Assembly (NCBI GenBank): GCA_009786275.1
Contig: WQTL01000516.1
Location: 1 to 27,638, forward strand
Direction of reading: 5' to 3'
From: Bacillota bacterium
Lineage (GTDB): Bacteria; Bacillota; Clostridia; Oscillospirales; Acutalibacteraceae
DNA: 27,638 nt
Part shown: piece after piece, positions 13,502-22,014 of the stretch
Layout of the letters: the number at the start of each line of letters is the position of its first letter
Position numbering within the stretch: position 1 is the first letter of the stretch
Position numbers and translations under genes: made by a program
The notes under the pieces: generated by a model
Database searches by the model: none
The model's input: only the letters and a program-made list of their open reading frames with translations
Told to the model about the DNA's origin: nothing

Positions 13502-14059
13502 ATGGCCGGCATTAAACAGGAGCTTGATGAGATCAAAGGGCGCATTTCAAATGCTGCCTTCCTTGCCAACAAGGGGATTTCCAATGAGGTAGGAATCCAC
13601 GTCTTTAAATACGCCCCCCGGCACGAGCTCATCGTGCGGGACTATATCCAGCGGCTGGCGTCCGCACCGTCCGATATTTATCACGTCATTGAGCGGGATA
13701 TGTATAAAATCCTGCTTGCTATTCTGGAGGAAAAGCGCGTCCTCGGCGCGGCGCCCTCTTTGGAGGAGAAGAAGGGCAAGGAGTATCTGCTGGCCCAACT
13801 CCAGAAGGTTGCCACGCCGGAAGCCTTCCTCGCAAAAATGAAATACGAACCGCACCAGCGCGGAGATATCCTCTTTTTAACAGGCGTCGGCAAGGTTTAT
13901 CCGTTTATGCGGTCACACAAAATGCTCGACAGTATGCAACAGGCGTTCTCGGACATACCGATTGTGATGTTCTATCCAGGGGAATTCAATGGGCAAAGCC
14001 TGATTCTTTTTGATAAATTCCACGACGGGAATTATTATCGCGCATTCAACTTGCTTTAA
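13502..14059 (+). CDS. brxB: BrxB, BREX core protein (DUF1788)
   Basis: The protein has 185 residues from ATG 13502, with TAGGAG about 7 bases upstream. It has the usual BrxB length and pattern: GIHVFKYAPRHELIVRDYIQ near residue 30, an acidic helical middle, then FLTGVGKVYPFMRSHKMLDS and PIVMFYPGEFNGQSLILFDK near the end. The segment LFLTGVGKVYPF and the MFYPGEFNGQSL motif are hallmarks of DUF1788. BrxB is needed for type 1 BREX defence and methylation in studied systems, and it acts with BrxC, PglX and PglZ. It lies 10 bases after brxA and 20 before brxC. Confidence 0.92.
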   Translation: MAGIKQELDEIKGRISNAAFLANKGISNEVGIHVFKYAPRHELIVRDYIQRLASAPSDIYHVIERDMYKILLAILEEKRVLGAAPSLEEKKGKEYLLAQLQKVATPEAFLAKMKYEPHQRGDILFLTGVGKVYPFMRSHKMLDSMQQAFSDIPIVMFYPGEFNGQSLILFDKFHDGNYYRAFNLL

Positions 14060-14079
14060 TTTTTTGCGGAGGTTTTACA

Positions 14080-17000
14080 GTGAAGATTCAGAGCATGTTT
14101 CAAAGGGACATTAACCGCGACATCAACGGCGTGATCAAGGTGGCGCAGGACGATGAACAGAGCCTGGTTCAGGAGCTTGGCGAGTATATCATTACCAAAG
14201 AGCTCCGCCGCCACTTCACCACATTCTTCGATAATTACTCGAAAGCCATCGACCATCCAACGGATAAAATCGGGGTGTGGATTTCGGGTTTCTTCGGAAG
14301 CGGTAAATCCCACTTTCTTAAAATGCTGTCTTACCTGCTGTCCAACCGCGAAGTCGCCGGGCGACACGCTGTGGATTTCTTCGAGGATAAATTTGACGAC
14401 CCGATGATGTACGCCACAGCCGTGCGATGCACCAATATCCCTACGGAGTCGATTCTCTTTAACATTGACATCGAGGGGCCGATCAACAAAGACAAAACGG
14501 CGGTTCTGCGGGTGTTCGCCAAGGTGTTCTACAACCACCTGGGCTTCTACGGCGAGGATTTGAAGATAGCGAAGCTGGAACGCTTCGTGGACAGGAGCGG
14601 CAAGACCGACGCATTCCGCGAGAAGTTTGAGGAAATCAACGGTGCGCCCTGGGTGGAAGCCAGAGCATCCTATGCTTTTTTTGAGGACGACGTCGTTTCT
14701 GTTTTGCAAAGTGTTTTCAGCATGAGTGAAGTTGCTGCGCGCAACTGGTTCAACGGCGAAGAAAACGGCGACATGAGCATCAAGCAGCTCGTGGAAGAAA
14801 TTAGGGCATATGCCGAAACCAAAGGAAAAGACTTCAGGCTGTTATTCTGCGTGGATGAGGTCGGCCAGTATATCGGCGAGGACGGCGACCTGATGATGAA
14901 CCTCCAGTCCATCGTTGAGGAAATTGGCAGCAAGTGCCGCGGCAAGGTCTGGGTGATGGTTACAAGCCAGGAGGCCATCGACTCCGTGGTCAAAATTAGC
15001 GGCGACGACTTTTCCAAGATTCAGGGCCGCTTCAACACCAGGCTGTCCCTGTCCTCCGCATCGGTGGATGAAGTGATAAAAAAGCGTATTCTTGAGAAAA
15101 CCCCGGAGGCCGAGCAGCTTCTCCGCATGGTTTTTGATAAAGAACACGCGGTAATCAAAAACCTGTTCACCTTCAACAACGCTGTGCTGGACATCAAGGG
15201 CTATGCCGATGGCTCTGTGTTTTCCGCAGCCTATCCGTTCATTCCTTACCAGTTTATCATCATACAGAAAGTGCTCGCCGAAATTCGAAAACACGGCAAC
15301 AGCGGCAAGCATCTATCCGGCGGCGAGCGATCCATGCTTTCCGGCTTTCAGGAAGCGGCACAAAAGATACAGGGCAGAGACGAGAACGCCCTTGTGCCCT
15401 TTTGGCAGTTCTACGACACGGTACATACATTCCTGGAAAGCCCGATACGCCGCGTGATCGACCGCTGCCAGACGGCGGCCGATCATCACGACGGCTTGGA
15501 GCACCAAGACGTGCGCGTGCTCAAGCTCCTCTATCTGATCCGATACATCGATGATATAAAGGCGAACATCGATAATATCGCTGTCCTGATGGTAGACGAT
15601 ATCCGCACAGACAAGATTACCTTGCGCAGCGATATTGCCGCGTCCCTGGAGCGCCTGGAGCGCCAGAACTATGTGGCCCGCAACGGCGACAATTACTCGT
15701 TTCTGACCGACGAAGAGCAGGACATCGCCATCGATATCCGCAACACGCCGGTGGACAGCGCGGCCATCGTGCAGAGTATAGGGCAGACGCTTTTTTCGGA
15801 AATCTATCCGGCGAAGAAATTTAAGTATAACAAATACGACTTCGCCTATGACCAGTACATCGACGAAGCCCTCGTCGGGACTGCTGCGGGCGGGGTTCGC
15901 CTGCGTTTCGTCACGGTGGCAAACGACTACTGCAACGCGCCGGAAGCGAAGCTGATCATGGACTCGCAAGTCAACAACGAGGTGATCGTCCTGTTGTCCG
16001 GCGAGGCACGGTATTTTGAGGAACTGGAAACCGCCGCCAAGATTCGCAAGTATATCAAACAAAAGAATGTCTCACAATTGCCGGAGAGCATCCAGGACAT
16101 CATCCGCAAGCGGCAGGCACAGGCCCGCGCCCTTGAAGACAGCGCGAGGGGGCAGCTTGATAAAGCGATAGTCGGCGCGGCGTTCTATATCCACGGCGAA
16201 AAGACGGAAATTAAGCACGGCGATGCCAAGGCCAAGCTCGACGAAGCCCTGGGGCAGCTCGTCGAAAGCGTCTACTCCAAGCTGAACCTCGTGAATGTAT
16301 TCTGCGAAAGTGACGCCGACATCCTGTCTATCCTCAACGGCGAGCCGCGGCAAAGCAGCGTTGCGGGCACAGGGAACAATAATGAGTTTGCCCTGTCCGA
16401 AGTCAGCCAATGGCTGGAGGAGCGCTGCATGAGCCATGTTCCCGTGTCGATGGGCGATGTGCAAAGGCGTTACCAGGCGATACCATATGGCTGGCGCGAA
16501 GTGGATATAGCCGCTTTGGCGGCGCGGCTGGTCGTATCCCAGATGATTGAAATCCGCTACGGCGGCGCGGTAGCCGGCAAGGAGGACAGAAGCCTTGTCC
16601 GCTATCTGCGTGTAAAATCTGAAATCGACAAGGCGAGCGTCAGCCGCAGAATCGCGCCGTCTGAGGAGGATATGCGCAAAGCGGTCAAATTTCTGCGGGA
16701 ATGGCTTGGACAAATGTCCATTGCCCAGGACGAGGACGGCTTGGTGCTGTTTGTGAAAGAAGTGCTTGCGGAAAGGCAGCTGCACTACGAAGCTCTGTTG
16801 GCGCTATATCAGAACGAGCGCTATCCGCAAGGGGAAGTAGTGCGCGGCGCCCGCGATCTGATGGCGGATATCCTCACGCAGAAAAGCAACAACGTGGCGC
16901 TCCTAAAACACCTCATCGCCAAACAGGAAGCCATTCTGGATATGTCTGAAGATATGGAGGAGGTTGAGACCTTCTTCAAGTCGCAGAAAGACATTTTCGA

Positions 17001-17604
17001 CTCTGCCCGAAGGCAGCAAAACAACTTGCGGGACGAGCGGGATTACTTCGCCGCCGATCCGGAAACCGCCGCAAAAATCAATGAAATCGCATCTATCCTT
17101 GGCATGGCAAAGCCCTACCAAAGAATCAAGGACCTCTCCGGCCTGATGCAGGACATCAGATCGGCCTATGATGTCCTTCTCGGCCAGAAGAAGGAAGAGG
17201 TGCGCGGCATCATCACCCTGTGCATGGGCGACATCCACACGCTTGCGGGCGTGGGCAGCAGGGCTGACGACGATGTTCGCCGTGCCGACGACCGCTTCGG
17301 CGAATACAAGCAAAAGGTTGCGGGTGCGCAAAGCCTGACCGTGCTGGACGCGATGATCACCCAGATGCAAAATTACAAAGATCAAGTATGCAAACGGATT
17401 GAAGCCTTGCTGCACGAGGCGCCGCCGTCGCATCCCGGAGCCGGAGAAGCGGAAAAACCCAGGTCTATCGCCCAAGTGCGCCGTTATGACCTGTTCCCCG
17501 CAAGGCGCTTGACCAGTGCCGAGGATGTGGACAACTACCTTGAAGGCATCCGTAAGAAGTGCCTGGCCACGCTGGAGAACGCCGGCGGCATTCAAATCAT
17601 GTAG
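14080..17604 (+). CDS. brxC: BrxC, large BREX ATPase
   Basis: The protein has 1174 residues from GTG 14080, with GCGGAGG 7 bases upstream. Walker A is GFFGSGKS at residues 70-77. A Walker B-like LLFCVDEVGQYIGE follows near 254-267, with MVTSQEAIDSV as a sensor-like segment after it. The length fits BrxC (about 1200). The C-terminal third is rich in long helices (for example KQEAILDMSEDMEEVETFFK) and suits a multimeric assembly. BrxC is the AAA+-like ATPase of the BREX complex and is required for both host methylation and phage exclusion. No frameshift or premature stop is seen. It lies 14 bases before pglX. Confidence 0.95.
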   Translation: MKIQSMFQRDINRDINGVIKVAQDDEQSLVQELGEYIITKELRRHFTTFFDNYSKAIDHPTDKIGVWISGFFGSGKSHFLKMLSYLLSNREVAGRHAVDFFEDKFDDPMMYATAVRCTNIPTESILFNIDIEGPINKDKTAVLRVFAKVFYNHLGFYGEDLKIAKLERFVDRSGKTDAFREKFEEINGAPWVEARASYAFFEDDVVSVLQSVFSMSEVAARNWFNGEENGDMSIKQLVEEIRAYAETKGKDFRLLFCVDEVGQYIGEDGDLMMNLQSIVEEIGSKCRGKVWVMVTSQEAIDSVVKISGDDFSKIQGRFNTRLSLSSASVDEVIKKRILEKTPEAEQLLRMVFDKEHAVIKNLFTFNNAVLDIKGYADGSVFSAAYPFIPYQFIIIQKVLAEIRKHGNSGKHLSGGERSMLSGFQEAAQKIQGRDENALVPFWQFYDTVHTFLESPIRRVIDRCQTAADHHDGLEHQDVRVLKLLYLIRYIDDIKANIDNIAVLMVDDIRTDKITLRSDIAASLERLERQNYVARNGDNYSFLTDEEQDIAIDIRNTPVDSAAIVQSIGQTLFSEIYPAKKFKYNKYDFAYDQYIDEALVGTAAGGVRLRFVTVANDYCNAPEAKLIMDSQVNNEVIVLLSGEARYFEELETAAKIRKYIKQKNVSQLPESIQDIIRKRQAQARALEDSARGQLDKAIVGAAFYIHGEKTEIKHGDAKAKLDEALGQLVESVYSKLNLVNVFCESDADILSILNGEPRQSSVAGTGNNNEFALSEVSQWLEERCMSHVPVSMGDVQRRYQAIPYGWREVDIAALAARLVVSQMIEIRYGGAVAGKEDRSLVRYLRVKSEIDKASVSRRIAPSEEDMRKAVKFLREWLGQMSIAQDEDGLVLFVKEVLAERQLHYEALLALYQNERYPQGEVVRGARDLMADILTQKSNNVALLKHLIAKQEAILDMSEDMEEVETFFKSQKDIFDSARRQQNNLRDERDYFAADPETAAKINEIASILGMAKPYQRIKDLSGLMQDIRSAYDVLLGQKKEEVRGIITLCMGDIHTLAGVGSRADDDVRRADDRFGEYKQKVAGAQSLTVLDAMITQMQNYKDQVCKRIEALLHEAPPSHPGAGEAEKPRSIAQVRRYDLFPARRLTSAEDVDNYLEGIRKKCLATLENAGGIQIM

Positions 17605-17618
17605 GCGAGGGGACGGAT

Positions 17619-20600
17619 ATGAACAAGACCGCCATACAAAAATACGCGGTGTGGGCACGAAACGAGCTCATCGGGCAGGTAAAACAGCGTGCCTTCCAAT
17701 ATGGGATCAGCGAGGAGGGGTACGGCGAAGAGAACGCCGCCGTGGTTGCCGGGCGTGTGTTGAGCACGGACGAAAAGCGCCAGCGGCAGGGCTTTGTTGA
17801 CGAAATAAAGAAATACGGCTACCGGCAGGCGGTGGAAAAAGCTGCTTACACCTGGTTCAACCGCTTCATCGCTCTGCGCTTTATGGAGGTCAACGACTAC
17901 CTGCCGACCCATGTGCGTGTGTTTTCGGACGCTGCCGGGAGCTTCAATCCCGAAATACTCAAAGAGGCCCTGCGCATTGATTTACCCGGCCTTGACCCCG
18001 CGAAGGTCCGCGCTTTCATCGACGCCAGCGACGACGAGGGTCTTTACCGCTACCTGCTGCTCACCCAGTGCAACGCCCTGAGCGGCGCACTGCCGGAGAT
18101 GTTCCAGCAAATGGGCGGCTACACCGAGCTGCTGCTGCCGAACAATATCCTCAAGCAGGACAGCGTGCTTGCCCGGCTTGTGCTGGACATTGACGCGGGC
18201 GACTGGCACGACGCCGTGCAGATCATCGGGTGGATGTACCAGTACTACAACACCGAACCCAAGCAGGCGGTCTTCGACGGCCTGAAGAAGAATATTAAAA
18301 TCACCAAGGAGAAAATCCCCGCCGCAACCCAGCTTTTTACCCCGGACTGGATCGTGCGCTACATGGTGGAAAACTCCCTGGGCAGGCTGTGGCTGGAAAA
18401 CCACCCGGACGCGGCCTTGCGGGGCAAACCGCTGCAATCGTATTGGAAATACTACCTGGCCGAAGCGGAGCAGACCCCTGAAGTGACGCGGCACCTGTGC
18501 GCCCTGCGCTCTCTGTCACCCGTAAAATCGCCGGAAGACGTCCGCTTTATTGACCCCTGCATGGGCAGCGGCCACATCCTGGTCTACGCCTTTGACGTGC
18601 TGCTGCAAATCTACGAAAGCGAGGGCGTGGGCAACAGCGACGCCGCCCGGCTCATCCTGGAAAAAAACCTCCACGGCCTGGATATCGACCCCCGGGCCTA
18701 CCAGCTTGCCTATTTCGCGCTGATGATGAAAGCCCGCAAACACAACCGCCGCATCCTTCGCCTGGGCGTTGCGCCGCAGGTCTACCACCCGGAGGGCTTT
18801 GCCGACGGCGAGGAATACGGCTCGCTGAAAATCGATGACCCCGGCGGCATACCCGCCGAGCGCATTGGCTACGACAACGACCTGCGCGTATGGAACTTCA
18901 AGCGGCTGCTGACCCTGAAGTACGACTGCGTGGTGACGAACCCGCCGTATATGGGAGGCAAAGGGCAGAGTGGAACAACGGCTCAGTTTCTTAAAGATAA
19001 TTATCCCGATACCAAATCCGACACATTTTCTGCTTTCATTGAAAGGTGCGGACAAATGGCCAGCTCGACTGGATATGTCGGAATGTTTACGCCATATGTC
19101 TGGATGTTTATACAGAGCTATGAGAAGCTCCGCAATATGCTGTACTCCACAAAAGATATTATCACGCTGATTCAGTTTGAGTATTCAGCGTTTGAAGAAG
19201 CAACTGTGCCAGTCTGTTCTTTTGTGGTGCGCAATGGCAAAACTGGCGCTTCTGGAGAATATTTGCGCCTTGTGGATTATCGCGGCGGCATGGAGGTACA
19301 GAGAGTAAAAGCGCTTGAAGCCATAGCCAATCCCAATTGCGGCTATCGCTATACAGCCAGCACCGAAAACTTCGAGAAAATACCGGGGTGGCCTGTGGCG
19401 TATTGGGTGAGTGAGGCGATGTTAAGGGCGTTTATTCGTGGGAAAACAATTGAAGAAATCGCCGACGTAAAGCATGGAATGTCTACAGGAAAAAACGAAG
19501 TATTCGTTCGCGAATGGTGGGAGATCAAGCATAATGAAATAGATTATAATCTGACCGATAAAAATCAACTAGAACATAGCACGGCTAAGTACTATCCCTA
19601 CAATAAAGGTGGAGAGTATCGGCTTTGGTATGGTAATGCACAACAAGTCGTGCTATACGGAAGCGAAGGCAGAACAAAGATGCTAACTTACTCCGGCTTT
19701 AGGCACGATGGTAAAGAGTGGTATTTCCGCAAAGGCATAACATGGTCTTTTATTAGCTCATCAAAATTCGGCGTTCGCTTGTCGCCAACTGGGTTTGTCT
19801 TTGACGTTGCCGGCTCATCTCTTTTCCCGAAACCAGTGAATATACTCTATTTGCTTGGCTTTTTGAGTTCGAAGATTTGTTTTACCATCCTAATGTCTCT
19901 CAATCCAACATTGAATTTTCAAGTTGGAAACATCAAGAGCATACCCGTAATCCTCGATGCAGGCAGAAAGCCGGATGTGGATGATTTAGTTACCACCAAC
20001 GTCTCACTCTCCCGTTCCGACTGGGACGCCTTTGAAACCAGCTGGGATTTTAAGCGGCACCCGCTGGTGAATGGGGAAGCGAGCATGGCGGCGGCGTTTG
20101 GGAATTGGGAGCGCGAGGCGGCGGAGCGGTTTGAGACCCTCAAGGCCAATGAAGAGGAGCTGAACCGGATATTTATTGGCATCTACGGCTTGCAGGATGA
20201 GCTGACCCCGGAGGTGGAGGACAAGGACGTGACCGTGCGGCGGGCCGACCTGGGCCGGGACATCAGGAGCTTTATCAGCTACGCCGTAGGGTGCATGTTC
20301 GGGCGGTATTCGCTGGACGAGGAGGGGCTTGTGTTCGCGGGCGGCGGCTGGGATGACGGCAAGTACAAGACGTTCCAGCCGGATGCGGACAACGTGCTGC
20401 CCATCTGCGACGACGAGTATTTTGACGACGACATCGCGGGGCGGTTCGCGCAGTTCGTGGAGGCGGTCTACGGCGCGCAAACCCTGGAGGAGAACCTGAA
20501 GTTCATCGCCGACGCGCTGGGCGGTAAAGGCACGCCCCGCGAAGTCATCCGGAATTACTTCCTGAATGATTTCTACAAAGACCACTGCAAGATATACCAG

Positions 20601-20957
20601 AAACGCCCGATTTATTGGTTGTTCGATTCCGGCAAGAAGCACGGCTTCAAGGCGCTGGTGTACCTGCATCGCTACAGCCGCGACCTGCTGGCCCGCCTGC
20701 GCACGGATTACGTCCACGAGCAGCAGGAGCGCTACCGCACCCAGCTTTCGCACATCGCCGTGGCGCTGCACACGGCGGCGGGCACGGAGCGGGCAAGGCT
20801 CCTCAAGCAGCAGGACAAGCTCAGCGAGCAGGCCCTTGAGCTGGGGGCCTACGAGGAAAAAATTCACCACTTGGCCGACAGGAACATTGAAATCGACCTG
20901 GACGACGGCGTGAAGAAGAACTACGAGCTTTTCGCCGATGTGCTGGCGAAGATATAG
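17619..20957 (+). CDS. pglX: PglX, BREX adenine-N6 DNA methyltransferase
   Basis: The protein has 1112 residues from ATG 17619, after GAGGGGA. The SAM-binding motif FIDPCMGSGHIL sits near residues 309-320, and the catalytic NPPY at 441-444. Together they define an N6-adenine methyltransferase. PglX methylates a short non-palindromic host motif, so BREX can tell self from phage DNA. Residues of about 450-800 hold the target recognition region. The DNA from about 18960 to 20010 is far more AT-rich than both flanks: one counted line, 19501-19560, has 22 of 60 G or C, against 39 of 60 at 20461-20520. This suggests that the specificity region was exchanged. The C-terminal 300 residues are helical. 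The frame is intact. Confidence 0.95.
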   Translation: MNKTAIQKYAVWARNELIGQVKQRAFQYGISEEGYGEENAAVVAGRVLSTDEKRQRQGFVDEIKKYGYRQAVEKAAYTWFNRFIALRFMEVNDYLPTHVRVFSDAAGSFNPEILKEALRIDLPGLDPAKVRAFIDASDDEGLYRYLLLTQCNALSGALPEMFQQMGGYTELLLPNNILKQDSVLARLVLDIDAGDWHDAVQIIGWMYQYYNTEPKQAVFDGLKKNIKITKEKIPAATQLFTPDWIVRYMVENSLGRLWLENHPDAALRGKPLQSYWKYYLAEAEQTPEVTRHLCALRSLSPVKSPEDVRFIDPCMGSGHILVYAFDVLLQIYESEGVGNSDAARLILEKNLHGLDIDPRAYQLAYFALMMKARKHNRRILRLGVAPQVYHPEGFADGEEYGSLKIDDPGGIPAERIGYDNDLRVWNFKRLLTLKYDCVVTNPPYMGGKGQSGTTAQFLKDNYPDTKSDTFSAFIERCGQMASSTGYVGMFTPYVWMFIQSYEKLRNMLYSTKDIITLIQFEYSAFEEATVPVCSFVVRNGKTGASGEYLRLVDYRGGMEVQRVKALEAIANPNCGYRYTASTENFEKIPGWPVAYWVSEAMLRAFIRGKTIEEIADVKHGMSTGKNEVFVREWWEIKHNEIDYNLTDKNQLEHSTAKYYPYNKGGEYRLWYGNAQQVVLYGSEGRTKMLTYSGFRHDGKEWYFRKGITWSFISSSKFGVRLSPTGFVFDVAGSSLFPKPVNILYLLGFLSSKICFTILMSLNPTLNFQVGNIKSIPVILDAGRKPDVDDLVTTNVSLSRSDWDAFETSWDFKRHPLVNGEASMAAAFGNWEREAAERFETLKANEEELNRIFIGIYGLQDELTPEVEDKDVTVRRADLGRDIRSFISYAVGCMFGRYSLDEEGLVFAGGGWDDGKYKTFQPDADNVLPICDDEYFDDDIAGRFAQFVEAVYGAQTLEENLKFIADALGGKGTPREVIRNYFLNDFYKDHCKIYQKRPIYWLFDSGKKHGFKALVYLHRYSRDLLARLRTDYVHEQQERYRTQLSHIAVALHTAAGTERARLLKQQDKLSEQALELGAYEEKIHHLADRNIEIDLDDGVKKNYELFADVLAKI

Positions 20958-20972
20958 AGAGGTGTGAACGGG

Positions 20973-21998
20973 ATGGCAAACAAACCACCCTATACCATCA
21001 CGGAGAAAGCCGCCGACTATCTGGCGAAAATCGTAGAAACCGTAACGCGGCTGGAATACGGCACGGGCTTCAAGCGGGATATCCGCCTGCATAGGGAAAA
21101 TCGTGCGCGGACCATACACTCCTCCCTTGCCATCGAGGGCAACTCTCTCACGCTGGGTGAGGTAACCGCCGTGATCGAAGGCAAGGTCATCGCGGGCAAG
21201 CAGGCGGACATCAAGGAAGTAAAGAACGCCTACGAAGCCTACGACAAAATCATGACATTTGACCCCTATGCCGTCAAAGACTTCCTGATCGCCCACAAGC
21301 TGATGACGCAGGGTCTGGTTGCGGAAGCGGGCAAGTTCCGCAGCGGCGACGTGGGTGTATTTGACGGCGATGTGGCGGTGCATATCGGCGCGAGGCCGCA
21401 GTTCGTCCCAGGTTTGGTGAACGAGTTGTTCGGTTGGGCAAAGGAATCCGAATTGCACCCTGTGTTGAAAAGCGCGATTGCGCATTACGAAATCGAAACT
21501 ATCCACCCCTTTGCCGACGGCAACGGGCGTATGGGGCGGCTTTGGCAGACCTTGCTTCTGGCCAAATGGAACGCCATTTTCGCATGGATTCCCATGGAAG
21601 AGGTGCTGTACCGGAACAGACCGCAATACTATCAGGCAATCGAAGCGGCGAGAAAAGCCAACGATTCGGGCGATTTTATTGAATTTACGCTTTCGGTGGT
21701 TTTGGACACCATTGCCGACCAGGAAAAGCACCAAGTCAAGCACGAAGATAAGCACCAAGTCGAATGGGCCGAAAAACAACTGGAGGTGCTGAGATCACTT
21801 GGCACAACGGCATTGTCGCGCAAAGAAGTGTTTGACGCTGTCGGAATGAACGGTGATTCGCGTTCATTCAAACGTCATATGGAACCGCTTCTCGAAGCGG
21901 GACTGATTGAGATGACCGTACCTGACAGGCCAAACAGCCGCCTGCAAAAATACAGGCTGACGGAAAACGGTAAGACTGTCATCGGCGAAAGCAGATAG
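20973..21998 (+). CDS. Fic-family AMP-transferase-like protein inserted in the BREX operon
   Basis: The protein has 341 residues from ATG 20973, with GAGAGGTG 8 bases upstream; GTG 20964 lies too close to that site. The complete Fic motif HPFADGNGRMGR is at residues 178-189, with catalytic His178. An inhibitory-helix-like SSLAIEGNS is near residues 51-59, matching the (S/T)xxxE(G/N) motif of self-inhibited class II Fic proteins. A C-terminal winged helix (about 270-341) follows a His/Lys-rich repeat linker. Fic enzymes usually transfer AMP to Tyr, Ser or Thr of a target protein. The gene lies 15 bases after pglX and 16 before pglZ, so it is co-transcribed with BREX. It is not a core brx gene. 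It could modify a BREX component or act as a back-up toxin. Confidence 0.88.
   Translation: MANKPPYTITEKAADYLAKIVETVTRLEYGTGFKRDIRLHRENRARTIHSSLAIEGNSLTLGEVTAVIEGKVIAGKQADIKEVKNAYEAYDKIMTFDPYAVKDFLIAHKLMTQGLVAEAGKFRSGDVGVFDGDVAVHIGARPQFVPGLVNELFGWAKESELHPVLKSAIAHYEIETIHPFADGNGRMGRLWQTLLLAKWNAIFAWIPMEEVLYRNRPQYYQAIEAARKANDSGDFIEFTLSVVLDTIADQEKHQVKHEDKHQVEWAEKQLEVLRSLGTTALSRKEVFDAVGMNGDSRSFKRHMEPLLEAGLIEMTVPDRPNSRLQKYRLTENGKTVIGESR
21726..21761 (+). repeat. 12-bp direct repeat in the Fic linker
   Basis: AAGCACCAAGTC occurs at 21726-21737 and 21750-21761, with a 24-base period. It encodes KHQV twice within a charged linker. A unit of 24 bases keeps the frame, so copy-number change would only alter linker length. 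Confidence 0.6.
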
Positions 21999-22014
21999 TA
22001 ACGGAGGATTGCTC

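Noticed and set aside
20004..21779. 591-codon minus-strand open frame opposite pglX and fic
   Set aside because: Both plus-strand genes are well supported, and the antisense frame has no family features. High GC codon use keeps it open.
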